Below the pieces are notes generated by a model, which saw only the letters and a list, made by a program, of their open reading frames with translations, searched no databases and was not told where the DNA came from. Shown here piece by piece: positions 8,811 to 17,661 of a stretch of 64,000 bases of DNA. The DNA comes from Endozoicomonas sp965261315. Lineage in GTDB: Bacteria; Pseudomonadota; Gammaproteobacteria; Pseudomonadales; Endozoicomonadaceae. Both the position numbers and the translations under genes were made by a program. The first letter of the stretch is position 1. The number at the start of each line of letters is the position of its first letter. The stretch is taken from NCBI GenBank assembly GCA_965261315.1, contig CBDHDM010000136.1:124001-188000 (forward strand), written 5' to 3'.

Positions 8811-9731
8811 CTAAAGCCGTTTCTCAATCTGCTGGCAGATCGTTTCAGCCAGCAGGTGAGTCCTGAGGTTTCTTGCAATAATATCCTCAGCCAGTTTTCC
8901 TTTCGAAATGACTTCCAGCCAGTGTTCAATCATGGCGTTAAATCCTTTACTTGCCAGCATCGGCGTCCAGTCGGGCAGGCGGATTAACTGTTCCTGACTG
9001 GCTTTTTGAAGGACTCCAGTATGAAAACTATCAAACAGGTACGATTGGTTTTCATAACACAAAGTAATCCGTTCATTGGTAATCCCATTCAACCGGTTCA
9101 TGGAAGCCTGTATCAAAGTACTTCCTGCCTGCCATTGAACATCAAGCCTGTTAAGGCCGAAATTAGCCCCCTGTTCTGATATCAACAGATCTTCCGGTTT
9201 AACATCTGCAGATTGATTCACACTGTCCAGTGGGTGAAGAAAGTCATCAAAAACAAATGTTCGCGGAAGTTCAGGCAGATTATGTCTATTTTTCTCCCAG
9301 CGGAAATAGAGTAAAGGAGATGCTTTTGACTCCTGTAACAGGGGTTCTTTTAAAATTGGAAGATAACGTCGATTAAAACCGACAAAAATGGGCTGCCTGA
9401 CACGTTCGGCCAAGTCATACAGCCTTTCGCAATCGCCAAATTCAGTGGACAAGGGCTTATCCACAAACACCGGAATACTGTTTTTAAGAAAGTAGCTCGC
9501 GATGTCCACATGGGTTGAGGTGGCACTGTGGATCATGACGGCATCAACGCCCATATCCAGAAGCTGTTTATAATCGCTGCAAAAATCATTTACCCGGTAT
9601 TTCTTTGCAAGCTCGCTAAGAACCTTGTTGTTTCGGGTGCAGAAAACAGGTTCAACAGAAGGAAGTTCTGTCAGAATTGGTAAATATGCCTTCTGTGCAA
9701 TATCTCCCAGACCGATCAAACCAATTCTCAT
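8811..9731 (-). CDS. Gfo/Idh/MocA-family oxidoreductase
   Basis: This is an NAD(P)-dependent sugar or polyol dehydrogenase-like protein. The N-terminal Rossmann motif is IGLIGLGDIAQKAYLP, and the conserved active-site element appears as VDKPLS (usually EKPL). The length of 306 aa is normal. It resembles the MviM/YceM branch by the FVGFNRRYLP block. The substrate cannot be told from sequence. It converges on sctV with 17 bp between the stops, and is preceded on its own strand by a strong hairpin and a GNAT gene. Confidence 0.85.
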   Translation of the reverse strand: MRIGLIGLGDIAQKAYLPILTELPSVEPVFCTRNNKVLSELAKKYRVNDFCSDYKQLLDMGVDAVMIHSATSTHVDIASYFLKNSIPVFVDKPLSTEFGDCERLYDLAERVRQPIFVGFNRRYLPILKEPLLQESKASPLLYFRWEKNRHNLPELPRTFVFDDFLHPLDSVNQSADVKPEDLLISEQGANFGLNRLDVQWQAGSTLIQASMNRLNGITNERITLCYENQSYLFDSFHTGVLQKASQEQLIRLPDWTPMLASKGFNAMIEHWLEVISKGKLAEDIIARNLRTHLLAETICQQIEKRL

Positions 9732-9759
9732 TATTTTCTCTCTTTTCTTTAACCACTAC

Positions 9760-9790
9760 ATTACGTCCCCCCTGGAAGGGGGGACGTAAT
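9760..9790. repeat. Perfect 13-bp hairpin with C6/G6 arms
   Basis: The arms ATTACGTCCCCCC (9760-9772) and GGGGGGACGTAAT (9778-9790) are exactly complementary and enclose a 5-base loop TGGAA. It sits between the stop of the GNAT gene and the start of the Gfo/Idh gene, both on the minus strand. There is no T-run on either side, so it is not a standard intrinsic terminator. It may act as an RNA processing or stability element. Confidence 0.6.
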
Positions 9791-9842
9791 ATTACATCTG
9801 CCCAGCAGTAATCAAATAATAGAAGAAAGATAAAAATGACAA

Positions 9843-10358
9843 CTAGCGGACCAAAGCAAAAACCAGCTGATCTATAAACTGCTCATCCTTATAAACGTGT
9901 TTTCTCATCACGCCTTCAAGCTCAAAACCACACTTTTCCAGAACTCGACGGGAGCCCTCATTACGAGCCTGAACATCTGCAAAAATTCGAACAAGGCCCA
10001 TTTCATCAAATGCATACTGGCAAACATAGGACAGAGCACCGGTCATAATCCCTTTACCCCAGTGATCCTCTGAGACCCAAAAGCCGATCTCTGCCCCGAA
10101 TCGGTGAACATCCAGCTGAACCACAAAACCAATCTCACCAACTGCTTCACCACCAAAATCAATGGCAAACCGGGTCTTGGTCTCATGCTCTTTTACGTGT
10201 TGCACCCAGGCTCTGGCATGTTCGATCGTATAGGGATGCGGAAAAGTATCCCGAAGGTTTCTCGCAATTTTAGAATTATTACCATGCTTGGCCAAAGAGA
10301 TCGCATCCCCATAAAGGAATCTTCTGAGGCAGTAACCATTACCCAGGTCTATATGCAT
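9843..10358 (-). CDS. GNAT-family N-acetyltransferase (RimJ/RimL-like)
   Basis: This 171 aa protein has the acetyl-CoA-binding GNAT fold. Visible blocks are IGFWVSEDHWGKGIMTGAL (motif A with the Q/R-x-x-G-x-G/A variant WGKGIM) and ARNEGSRRVLEKCGFELEGVMRK, which is typical of RimJ/RimL and ribosomal-protein or small-molecule acetyltransferases. The frame is open further upstream to 10451, but the start at 10358 (MHIDLGNGYCLRRF) is preceded by CAGGATAA and aligns with the family start. The substrate is unknown. Confidence 0.85.
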   Translation of the reverse strand: MHIDLGNGYCLRRFLYGDAISLAKHGNNSKIARNLRDTFPHPYTIEHARAWVQHVKEHETKTRFAIDFGGEAVGEIGFVVQLDVHRFGAEIGFWVSEDHWGKGIMTGALSYVCQYAFDEMGLVRIFADVQARNEGSRRVLEKCGFELEGVMRKHVYKDEQFIDQLVFALVR

Positions 10359-10786
10359 ATCATTATCCTGATAGTCAGCTATCAGGTAAAACATCGGCAA
10401 AAGCGATACAGGCTTTATATATCTATAGCCCAACCATATCGCTTTAATCACCTAGAATTATCCAATCAAGCTGAAGTGTTAAGATTATCTAATCCATTTA
10501 GCAGGCTTGATTTTTTTAATAAGGAAGAAAAGATGAAAGCCCCAAACACCTTTGGTGTGGAATTATAATACTCAAACAGAACTTTTCCTTTAAAACATAC
10601 CAGGTAGGGTTATTCTTTTTTTAAATTAAAAACAAAAATCCAATTTCATTTAACAGAAAACCAATAAACAAAAAACCATTTTTTCAGGATATAACCATGT
10701 GCAATATTACTAAACACATGATTTTAAATGTTTACATCAGATGACAACAATACCATTAGCAGTATTATTGCCATCTAATCCGCTAA
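10359..10786. other. AT-rich intergenic region, no gene seen
   Basis: This 428 bp stretch lies between the GNAT start and the guanine deaminase stop. It is very AT-rich from about 10600 to 10790, with poly-A and poly-T tracts. The open frames crossing it are antisense extensions with no recognisable protein features. It probably holds the promoter of the GNAT gene and the 3' end of the guanine deaminase transcript. Confidence 0.6.
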
Positions 10787-12154
10787 TTATTTTTTACAAA
10801 CGACGTCCCTACCCTGTACCCATACTCTTGTGATGTTCTGCCTGTTCGTTGTCGATATTATTTTTTCCAGAATATCCGAAGCGCTATCCAACGCTTGCCA
10901 TATTTTCAAATCACAGTCCTGAATACTGGCATCCACCAGAACCGCGTCAAAGCTGAAACCTTTTCGAAACAACCCTATATTCTTATCAAGTGCTTTTCCA
11001 CCACCTGTTGTCGCCATCCAGAATGCTTCAAGGAATGAAATTCTCGTATTTTCCTCTCCTCGCTCCCCCGCTGCCAGCTTTGTCGAAGTACCCTCTTCCC
11101 TGACCCGGGAGTGAGTGACCGCATCAAAGCAAGACCGCAACATTGAAGGTGTCACACTGGCTGCCACATCGCTACCCAAACCACAGTGCAGTCCTCTATT
11201 GAGCAGTTCTCGAGTTTCCATAGCTGCATTGGCAAAGTACATATTCGACAAAGGGCAGTGGGCAATACTGGCACCATTATCCTGTATTTTGACAATATCC
11301 TGCTCAGTGAGAAAAATCGAGTGAGCAAGAATGGTTTTTCTACCCAGCAAACCTGTTTTTTCATAAACAGAAATATCCGTTTCACCGTATTTTTGCTGGC
11401 TATACTCTCTCGCCCAGTCACTCTCAGAGCAGTGAGTCTGCACATAGCAGTTATTATTGGTGGCAAATTGTCCTAATTCTTTAAGAAGACCTTCTGTACA
11501 ACTGGGTACAAATCTTGGGGTAACCACCGATGAAATCAATCCATGATTACCCGGCATCGTTGAAACATACTGATGAAACGCTTCGGTTTCGTAGAGGCTC
11601 TTTTCAGCGCTCTGGCGATAATAATCAGGGCATTGCTCAACATCATCCATACAGACTTTACCAACAAAAGCCCGTTGCCCTTTTTCCAGACAGGTATCTG
11701 CAAGTACTCTCGTTGGCTCAAGATGAATGCTGGAGAAATAAACGGCGCTGGTTGTACCACTGCTTAAGGTAGACTGGACAAGGTCATCATAAACACGTTT
11801 GGCAAACTCCAGATCCTGATATTTAGCTTCCAGTGGAAACGTATAATTCTCCAGCCAGTTATATAGTGGCAGATCCAGCCCCTTACCCATTTGAGGCCAC
11901 TGTGGGGCGTGGCAATGCAAATCAATCAGTCCCGGTATAAGGTATTGCTTCTCCTTTAACCTGACCAGACGGTTTTCTCTCTCAAGCACCTCAATAATAT
12001 CACTGGCTGCATATTCATCAGATTTTAGAAGAGAATCAATCTCACCGTCAGTATTGATGGCAATCAGTACATTCTCTAGAAACTCAAACTCTCCAAGAAC
12101 CGGGCAATGAAAAGCCTTTCCCAGGATACCGAAAAGAATATCATCGTGATTCAT
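10787..12154 (-). CDS. guaD: Guanine deaminase
   Basis: This cytosolic zinc amidohydrolase converts guanine to xanthine and ammonia. The metal-binding motif is LIDLHCHAPQWP, followed by LDLPLYNWLENYTFPLEAKY, which is diagnostic of GuaD. Later blocks are VQTHCSESDWAREY, AHSIFLTE, SIAHCPLSN and LGSDVAAS, which supply further His/Asp ligands. The 455 aa length is normal. With deoD and nupC upstream on the same strand it forms a purine salvage group: nucleoside uptake, phosphorolysis to guanine, then deamination. A terminator-like hairpin lies between deoD and this gene, so it may have its own promoter. Confidence 0.93.
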   Translation of the reverse strand: MNHDDILFGILGKAFHCPVLGEFEFLENVLIAINTDGEIDSLLKSDEYAASDIIEVLERENRLVRLKEKQYLIPGLIDLHCHAPQWPQMGKGLDLPLYNWLENYTFPLEAKYQDLEFAKRVYDDLVQSTLSSGTTSAVYFSSIHLEPTRVLADTCLEKGQRAFVGKVCMDDVEQCPDYYRQSAEKSLYETEAFHQYVSTMPGNHGLISSVVTPRFVPSCTEGLLKELGQFATNNNCYVQTHCSESDWAREYSQQKYGETDISVYEKTGLLGRKTILAHSIFLTEQDIVKIQDNGASIAHCPLSNMYFANAAMETRELLNRGLHCGLGSDVAASVTPSMLRSCFDAVTHSRVREEGTSTKLAAGERGEENTRISFLEAFWMATTGGGKALDKNIGLFRKGFSFDAVLVDASIQDCDLKIWQALDSASDILEKIISTTNRQNITRVWVQGRDVVCKK

Positions 12155-12197
12155 TACAAAACCTATAGGCCAATTAGATTCAAAGGAAGCAAATAAA

Positions 12198-12229
12198 AAT
12201 GGGCGTGATTCAAAAAAACCACGCCCATT
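12198..12229 (-). terminator. Intrinsic terminator after deoD
   Basis: The arms AATGGGCGTG (12198-12207) and CACGCCCATT (12220-12229) form a perfect 10-bp stem. Read on the minus strand the stem is followed by TTTATTT, as expected for a Rho-independent terminator of the deoD transcript. It lies between the deoD stop and the guaD start. Confidence 0.8.
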
Positions 12230-12260
12230 CCATTAACCAACAATAAACATCACGTAGAGA

Positions 12261-12998
12261 TCAGGATTTTGCATCCATTTGATCAACGGTATCCAACGCC
12301 AGAGTGATCATATCATTCAGAGTCGTGCGACGTTCATCCGCTCCCAGGGCCTCATGGCGCAGAATATGATCGGTGACGGTACAAATGGTCAGTGCTTTGG
12401 CCCCCAGTGCTGCAGCAACACCATAAAGTGCAGCCGCTTCCATCTCAACACCCAGAATGCCATGGCTGGCCATCAGTGGATACAGGTCCTCATCCGGGCG
12501 GTAGAACAGGTCAGAAGAAAACAGGTTGCCCACTTTAACGGATAAACCTTTCTGTTCCGCTTGCTCAACCGCTATACGCAGGAGAGAGAAGTCAGCCAGC
12601 GCTGCAAAGTCATGATCCCTTAAGCGGATACGGTTGACTTTGGAGTCAGTACTGGCACCCATGCCAATGACCAGATCCATCAACTTTACATCGTCATGTA
12701 TTGCACCACAGCTGCCAATACGGATCAGGTTTTTCACTGCATAAACAGTAATCAGCTCATGAAAATAAATAGAGGCAGATGGTATACCCATACCATGTCC
12801 CATAACAGACACCGGCTTGCCTTTATAGGTTCCGGTAAAGCCCAACATACCCCTGACGTTGGTCACTTCTCTGGCATCATCCAGATAGTTCTCAGCGATA
12901 AACTTGGCTCGAAGCGGATCCCCCGGCATCAGAATAGTTTCTGCAAAATCGCCTGGCTTCGCATTAATGTGTGCAGTACTCACGGATTCAAACTCCAA
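12261..12998 (-). CDS. deoD: Purine-nucleoside phosphorylase
   Basis: The enzyme cleaves purine nucleosides with phosphate to free base and (deoxy)ribose 1-phosphate. Conserved blocks closely follow E. coli DeoD: ILMPGDPLRAKFIAE, VRGMLGFTGTYKGKP, GHGMGIPSASIY, RIGSCGAI, GVEMEAAALYGVAA and ICTVTDHI. The 245 aa length is close to the 239 aa of E. coli. It starts 84 bp after the nupC stop on the same strand and is probably co-transcribed with nupC. The start at 12998 gives a slightly longer N-terminus (MEFESVSTAHINAKPGDFAE). Confidence 0.96.
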   Translation of the reverse strand: MEFESVSTAHINAKPGDFAETILMPGDPLRAKFIAENYLDDAREVTNVRGMLGFTGTYKGKPVSVMGHGMGIPSASIYFHELITVYAVKNLIRIGSCGAIHDDVKLMDLVIGMGASTDSKVNRIRLRDHDFAALADFSLLRIAVEQAEQKGLSVKVGNLFSSDLFYRPDEDLYPLMASHGILGVEMEAAALYGVAAALGAKALTICTVTDHILRHEALGADERRTTLNDMITLALDTVDQMDAKS

Positions 12999-13082
12999 CG
13001 ATACAACTGTCTATGTCAGGGCCACAAATCTGCCGGTCAACTCCCCCTAAGGTTTATAGGTCCGGCAGGTTTCAATTATTGA

Positions 13083-14309
13083 TTAACCGCCAAGCCCGAT
13101 CAGCAACCCGGCAATAGTGCCGCTCATCAAGTTGGCAAGTACCGAAGCCAGCAGTGTTTTCATTGCCAGCGCATTCATCTCTTTTCTGCGGCCAGGAACA
13201 AGGCCACCCAGACCACCCACCACCATGGCAACGGAACCAATGTTGGCAAAGCCACAGAGTGCAAAAGTAACAATGGCTTGAGTCTTGGGAGAGAGTTCTG
13301 CTGCAACCTTCACAAAGTCGATATAGGCAACAAACTCATTAATGATGATTTTCTGGCCAATAAAAGAGGCTGCCTGAGTGGCTTCACTCCAAGGCACTCC
13401 CATAACAAAGGCCAGAGGTGACAAGAGATAGCCCAAAATGCTCTGCACAGTAATGTCGTCAAAACCAACCAAGCCACCCAGCCCACCAACAATACCGTTA
13501 ACCAGAGCCACCATGGCAACAAATGAGATCAATAACGCCGTTACACAGGCGACCTGCTGTAGACCAACCATGGAGCCTTGGGTGATAGCATCCAGAATGG
13601 ATTCAGGCTTCTCATCAGACTGGTCGATAACATCATTGACGTTATTGGCTGGTTCAGCGGTTTCCGGGCAAATCAGCTTCGCAAACAATAACCCTGCCGG
13701 AGCAGTCATAAAACAGGCGGTCAGAATATATTTGATATCGATGCCCAAGTTGATGTAACCGATCATGGTACCGCCCGCTACGGAAGCAAGGCCACCCGTC
13801 ATCACCGCAAATAGCTCAGAGCGGGTCATGCCCTGAACAAAGGGTCTAACCATGGAGGGTGCTTCAATAGGACCCACAAAAATATTCGCCGTTGCAGAGA
13901 GAGATTCTGCCCGGCTGGTTCCAAGAAGCTTATGCAGTACACCGCCAATTACGTTAATGACCGCCTGCATAATGTTTAAATAATAAAGAACTGAGATTAA
14001 TGCACTGATAAAAACAACAACAAACAAGACATTAATCACAAAAACAAAACCGACTTCAAATCTGGCCAGATCACCAAAAACAAAAGCCAGGCCATCATTG
14101 GCAAAGTTAATAACACTCTGCACACCACTGGATGCAACTTGTAATACTGTCTGACCTGCGGGGACATACATAACAAATGCACCGAACGCAATTTGAATAA
14201 GTAATGCACCCAGAACAGTCCGTACATTTATCGCTTTTCGATTTTCCGAAAAAAGTACCGCAATCCCGATAAGCATTGCCATACCAAACAGGCTCATGAA
14301 GATACCCAT
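13083..14309 (-). CDS. nupC: NupC-family concentrative nucleoside transporter
   Basis: This inner-membrane nucleoside:cation symporter belongs to the CNT family. It is 408 aa with about ten hydrophobic helices. Family signatures include ANIFVGPIEAPSMVRPFV, VMTGGLASVAGGTMIGYI, FIGQKIIINEFVAY and FALCGFANIGSVAMVVGGLG. It precedes deoD, so nucleosides taken up would be phosphorolysed by the next gene product. Its upstream region holds a 14-bp perfect palindrome (14429-14442), and a Crp/Fnr-type regulator gene lies just beyond. Confidence 0.94.
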   Translation of the reverse strand: MGIFMSLFGMAMLIGIAVLFSENRKAINVRTVLGALLIQIAFGAFVMYVPAGQTVLQVASSGVQSVINFANDGLAFVFGDLARFEVGFVFVINVLFVVVFISALISVLYYLNIMQAVINVIGGVLHKLLGTSRAESLSATANIFVGPIEAPSMVRPFVQGMTRSELFAVMTGGLASVAGGTMIGYINLGIDIKYILTACFMTAPAGLLFAKLICPETAEPANNVNDVIDQSDEKPESILDAITQGSMVGLQQVACVTALLISFVAMVALVNGIVGGLGGLVGFDDITVQSILGYLLSPLAFVMGVPWSEATQAASFIGQKIIINEFVAYIDFVKVAAELSPKTQAIVTFALCGFANIGSVAMVVGGLGGLVPGRRKEMNALAMKTLLASVLANLMSGTIAGLLIGLGG

Positions 14310-14428
14310 GAGTGCCCCCTAACAATAAACAAGAAAAATGATGCCCACAGTTTTCAATGAAAACCGCTCAAGAAATAAGGCTGGCCTTAATTGCCCCCTA
14401 TCTTGATTCAACAGAGGCTTTGCAAAAA

Positions 14429-14442
14429 AGGACAATTGTCCT
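14429..14442. promoter_or_regulatory. Palindromic candidate operator upstream of nupC
   Basis: AGGACAATTGTCCT is a perfect 14-bp palindrome located 120 bp upstream of the nupC start and 41 bp past the stop of the Crp/Fnr-type regulator gene. The overlapping decamer TGTCCTGTTG recurs upstream of the TyrP-like permease (27216-27225). The position fits an operator for the adjacent regulator, but this is inferred from location and symmetry only. Confidence 0.4.
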
Positions 14443-14482
14443 GTTGAATATGTTTTTTGTTAAAATTTGATCATTTTTTGAT

Positions 14483-15136
14483 TCAAGTCTGTATTTCTGA
14501 AAAAGCCCACTCCGGATTGATAAGCTTGAAACTATTTCCATGCTTCTCCAGCACACCTTCATCAATAAGACTCTTTAAAACTCTCCGGTACGCCCGGGAA
14601 GAGGTTCCCAAACTCTCAACCTCAACGTCCTGAGCAACCGTAAAAACACCATGATCGGCCGCATCAGACAGGTCAACCAGTCTTTTAAGCGCATTAAATC
14701 GAAGGCCATAGAGAATATTTTCCATCGCCCTGGTCACCGTCATGTGATACCGGCTTGACATCAGTGCGAGAAAATCCAGAGCAAGATCGGGCATTTTTAC
14801 CAAAGCACCCAGAACTTTCTCACGGGTAAGTTGATAACCAACAACGGGGTTAACGGCAACAACACTGAGCATATGGATTCCTGAGCCGCTGAATAGCTCC
14901 ATCTCCCCCAACACCCCAAAATAATTTTCTTCCTGACCGAGGGTGTACTTTCTTCCGGATGCTGAGACATACTGCACCTTAATATCAGCACCCGAGACAA
15001 CGACCAGAGCATTGGCCTCCCCCCCCTGAAAACAGATGACCTGACCAGCAGCATATCGAACCGGCCTTCCTCCAGATACTGTCAATAAACGATGATATAT
15101 TTTTGTATCAAAATCCCGGAGCACACCGCCTCCCAA
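14483..15136 (-). CDS. Crp/Fnr-family transcriptional regulator
   Basis: This 217 aa protein has an N-terminal cyclic-nucleotide-binding-like beta roll (about residues 20-135, with GQVICFQGGEANALVVVSG and FGVLGEMELFSG), a long dimerisation helix, and a C-terminal winged-helix domain (VESLGTSSRAYRRVLKSLIDEGVLEKHGNSFKL). It lacks the Cys cluster expected of Fnr. The ligand-site residues of Crp (RGE...R.S/T) are not clearly kept, so the ligand is unknown. It lies upstream of nupC-deoD-guaD on the same strand and may control them. Confidence 0.85.
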   Translation of the reverse strand: MGGGVLRDFDTKIYHRLLTVSGGRPVRYAAGQVICFQGGEANALVVVSGADIKVQYVSASGRKYTLGQEENYFGVLGEMELFSGSGIHMLSVVAVNPVVGYQLTREKVLGALVKMPDLALDFLALMSSRYHMTVTRAMENILYGLRFNALKRLVDLSDAADHGVFTVAQDVEVESLGTSSRAYRRVLKSLIDEGVLEKHGNSFKLINPEWAFSEIQT

Positions 15137-15553
15137 AAAAGATAAATAGCTCTATTCTTTCTGCTCAGTATTGAATTCAGCTTCCTTAAAGAGCTATTCA
15201 GGCGTGATAATGGAGCTCGCAAACAAGAAAGAAAAAACAAGTATGAAAATCGGAATCTAAAGAGGTATGCCAGCATTATGCCAGCAGGCCATTAGTTCGC
15301 CAGCGGTAATGAACGCAGCAACATCGATATTTATGAAGGTATGCCGTGGAAATAGATTGCTACTGGATACAGTATTAAGTAAAAATCGAAGCCAAACTCA
15401 ATAGACTGAGATCTGTATTTTCTCAGTGAATGAATTACCCTTTTATCAACTGTGAATAATATTCTGGATAAAAAACAATAATTGGATGAGAGCTTTAACG
15501 GCTGCTTATAGCAGCCTCTATAGAAGGATTCACATAAAACAAGCTGGCTATTT
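15137..15553. other. Intergenic region with no supported gene
   Basis: This 417 bp stretch lies between the Crp/Fnr-type regulator start and the radical SAM gene stop. A minus-strand open frame at 15331-15594 runs into the end of the radical SAM gene, has no family features, and is probably chance. The region likely holds the regulator's promoter. I see no strong terminator in it. Confidence 0.5.
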
Positions 15554-16444
15554 TCAACTCGTTTCCAGCTTTTTATAAAGTGCCCCCAGCACATCCCACT
15601 TATGCATTGTCCACTCTGGTGAAAGAAGATACTGTCGCTCGCCCGACCCCGTCAGCCTGTGAAACAATAATTCTTCTGGTGAACGTAGAATCATTTTTGC
15701 CAGCGCATCCGTATAGGATTCCATCGTTAACTCACGAACCTCTCCCTTACGCCACTGCCGTGCCATTTGAGTGCCTTTAACAATATGGAGCGGGTGTATT
15801 TTAATGGCATCAACCCCAAGCTCAATGACACGATCAAAGCTCACCAGCGAATCCTCAGGCTCTTCTCCAGGCAGCCCTACAATCAGATGAGTACACAGCT
15901 TAAGACCATATTTTTTTGCCCTGATCACTGCATCTTCATAATCGCTATAGCTATGCCCACGGTTGATCTGTTGAAGGGTGTGATCAAAGCTTGACTGAAG
16001 GCCCAGCTCCAGCCAAACCTCATAACCTTGATCCTGATAGCCTGACAGCAGTTTAAGAACCGGGTCCGGCACACAGTCAGGGCGCGTACCAACAGCAAGA
16101 CCTATCACACCAGGCTGGGCCAGCGCCTCATCATAATAGCGCTTGAGATCCTCAAGAGAACCGTAGGTATTACTGTAGGACTGAAAGTAGGCAATGAATT
16201 TTCTGGCCCCGGTACGGGCCCCAACCTTTTCCTGAGCCTGCCGGATCTGTTCAGAAATATCACCGGCTTTCGTACTGCCCGGGCTGAAGGAGGCATTATT
16301 ACAAAATGTACAGCCACCAATGCCTTTACTACCGTCTCGGTTTGGACAGGTAAATGATGCATTCACCGAAACTTTGTGCACTTTTTCCCCGTACTTCTGC
16401 CGAAGATAACGGCCAAAAGTATTCACGAAGCGGGTCATGTCCAT
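15554..16444 (-). CDS. YhcC-type radical SAM protein
   Basis: This is a TIGR01212/YhcC-family radical SAM protein. The N-terminal cysteine cluster region reads FTCPNRDGSKGIGGCTFCNNASF, providing the Cys residues for the [4Fe-4S] cluster. Further conserved blocks are FIAYFQSYSNTYG, GLAVGTRPDC, WLELGLQS, CTHLIVGLPGE and KIHPLHIVKGT. The 296 aa length is typical. The YhcC group is related to the Elp3-like fold, but its reaction is not firmly established. It stands alone between two intergenic gaps. Confidence 0.88.
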   Translation of the reverse strand: MDMTRFVNTFGRYLRQKYGEKVHKVSVNASFTCPNRDGSKGIGGCTFCNNASFSPGSTKAGDISEQIRQAQEKVGARTGARKFIAYFQSYSNTYGSLEDLKRYYDEALAQPGVIGLAVGTRPDCVPDPVLKLLSGYQDQGYEVWLELGLQSSFDHTLQQINRGHSYSDYEDAVIRAKKYGLKLCTHLIVGLPGEEPEDSLVSFDRVIELGVDAIKIHPLHIVKGTQMARQWRKGEVRELTMESYTDALAKMILRSPEELLFHRLTGSGERQYLLSPEWTMHKWDVLGALYKKLETS

Positions 16445-16555
16445 AGAGAGTCATTTCGTAATAAAAAATCACTACAACATACCGGCTGTCTGTAAGTTCG
16501 CCTATAGGGAATTCAACGCATGACCTAATGGCCAATGCTTAATCGGATGCTCTCA

Positions 16556-16660
16556 TATTAGGCTCTGTTGACATAAGGGTTGAAGAAGTCAGCTGGAGTG
16601 ATAAAACAAGGAAGGACTTCCATGATCAAGTCATGCTCTTCAGTATAAATTAATGGTTTT
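16556..16660. repeat. Possible insertion-sequence end remnant
   Basis: The stretch beginning AGGCTCTGTTGACATAAGGG resembles the terminal repeat class (GGCTCTGTTG...) seen at the ends of several IS families. It is followed by TTCCATGATCAAGTCATGC, which could be a transposase start that soon meets a stop. No matching second end or transposase is present nearby. I offer it as a weak remnant call only. Confidence 0.25.
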
Positions 16661-16688
16661 CTCATCAGGATATTAACACCTGAAACGG

Positions 16689-16994
16689 CTATTCAGGGTG
16701 TTTTTTCATTTTTTCAAGGGCTTCCTGCACCACAGCACGGGCTTCATCCTGACAGGCCTGCATGGCATCCGGATCATCGGGTGCCACACGCCACTCAATA
16801 ATTCTCTTGGCCAGTTTTCTGGCCATTACTCCTACCAAATCATCCAGATACGTTTCATCAAACATGGCTAAAGGCATAAATCTTAAATGCACTAATAGCT
16901 GCTCAGGCTTATCTGGTTCTTTCATATGTATGGCAAAATCGCCGGCGTCAGATGTGCTTTGGCTGATCGTTAACGTAAAATGCTCACCGCTCAT
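16689..16994 (-). CDS. Small acidic protein of unknown function
   Basis: This is a 101 aa hypothetical protein, not recognised. It has no signal peptide or membrane segment. The middle is hydrophobic-beta (LLVHLRFMPLAMFDETYLDDLVGVMARKL) and the C-terminal half is helical and charged (DEARAVVQEALEKMKKHPE). It stands alone with intergenic DNA on both sides. Coding is supported by even amino-acid usage, not by homology. Confidence 0.5.
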   Translation of the reverse strand: MSGEHFTLTISQSTSDAGDFAIHMKEPDKPEQLLVHLRFMPLAMFDETYLDDLVGVMARKLAKRIIEWRVAPDDPDAMQACQDEARAVVQEALEKMKKHPE

Positions 16995-17246
16995 AATTAT
17001 CTCCCGGCTGTACTAGATTCAGTTGTCGGCGGTATGGCAGGTGGCTTTATGATCAGCAGACCAGCTGTCAGCTCGTTGAACCAAATAGCGATCATCAAGT
17101 AAAGACAAGAGCATCTATCTTTTTATAATCTCTATTCATAATCTAGACTGAGCTTTAGAAGGATTGAAAGCATTAGCGGACAATGCCGCCCGAGAAAGCG
17201 ACATTTACATAATTCAAAAGAAGCCAGCTTGAACTGGGCAATGGAG

Positions 17247-17540
17247 AGCCTGAGTATGTCATTCATTACTAACAAGAATGTAGAAAACTTACCCTCTGAT
17301 AACTCTGGACAGGTCGGCAACGTCAAACCTGTGGACCGTATTGATCCGATGCAGTCTCAAGCATTTTCTGATCTTGTGCAAAATAAGGAAGAAAACAAGC
17401 TTGCTGAAAGCACAGCAGAAAATGGAGAAATTACACCAGAAGAGCTCCAGAAGCAGATTCGTGAAAATTTGTTTAAAAACGGGTTCAACAAAGCACTTGA
17501 AAAAGCTAAGGAAATAGCAAAAGAACTCAGAGAGGGGTGA
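17247..17540 (+). CDS. Small Asn/Glu/Lys-rich protein, unrecognised
   Basis: This is a hypothetical protein of about 97 aa. The frame is open from 17229, but MESLSMSF... at 17247 or the Met at 17256 are likelier starts. The N-terminal half is polar and probably disordered (NKNVENLPSDNSGQVGNV). The C-terminal half is strongly helical (EELQKQIRENLFKNGFNKAL then AKEIAKELREG). Small size and polar N-terminus would suit a secreted T3SS component, but I see no family match and make no functional claim. The next gene begins about 120 bp downstream. Confidence 0.45.
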   Translation, partial: SLSMSFITNKNVENLPSDNSGQVGNVKPVDRIDPMQSQAFSDLVQNKEENKLAESTAENGEITPEELQKQIRENLFKNGFNKALEKAKEIAKELREG

Positions 17541-17661
17541 TATTCTGGCTTGTTGTCATTTATTTGACAAATGGCAGAACATCCCCGGTTTTTATTGCTT
17601 CTTAATCTAATTAAGAGCTTTCAATATAATTATAATTAAATGATATGAATGGTCTCTGTGG

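Noticed and set aside
10104..10568. Plus-strand open frame of 154 codons opposite the GNAT gene
   Set aside because: Most of it is antisense to the conserved acetyltransferase; the tail lies in AT-rich intergenic DNA.
15331..15594. Minus-strand open frame of 87 codons
   Set aside because: It overlaps the end of the radical SAM gene in another frame, lacks a ribosome site and has no family features.
17247..17540. Idea that the 97 aa protein is a second SctI or needle protein
   Set aside because: Only size and a polar N-terminus fit. The C-terminal helix lacks the rod/needle pattern, and a clear SctI is present at 29719.
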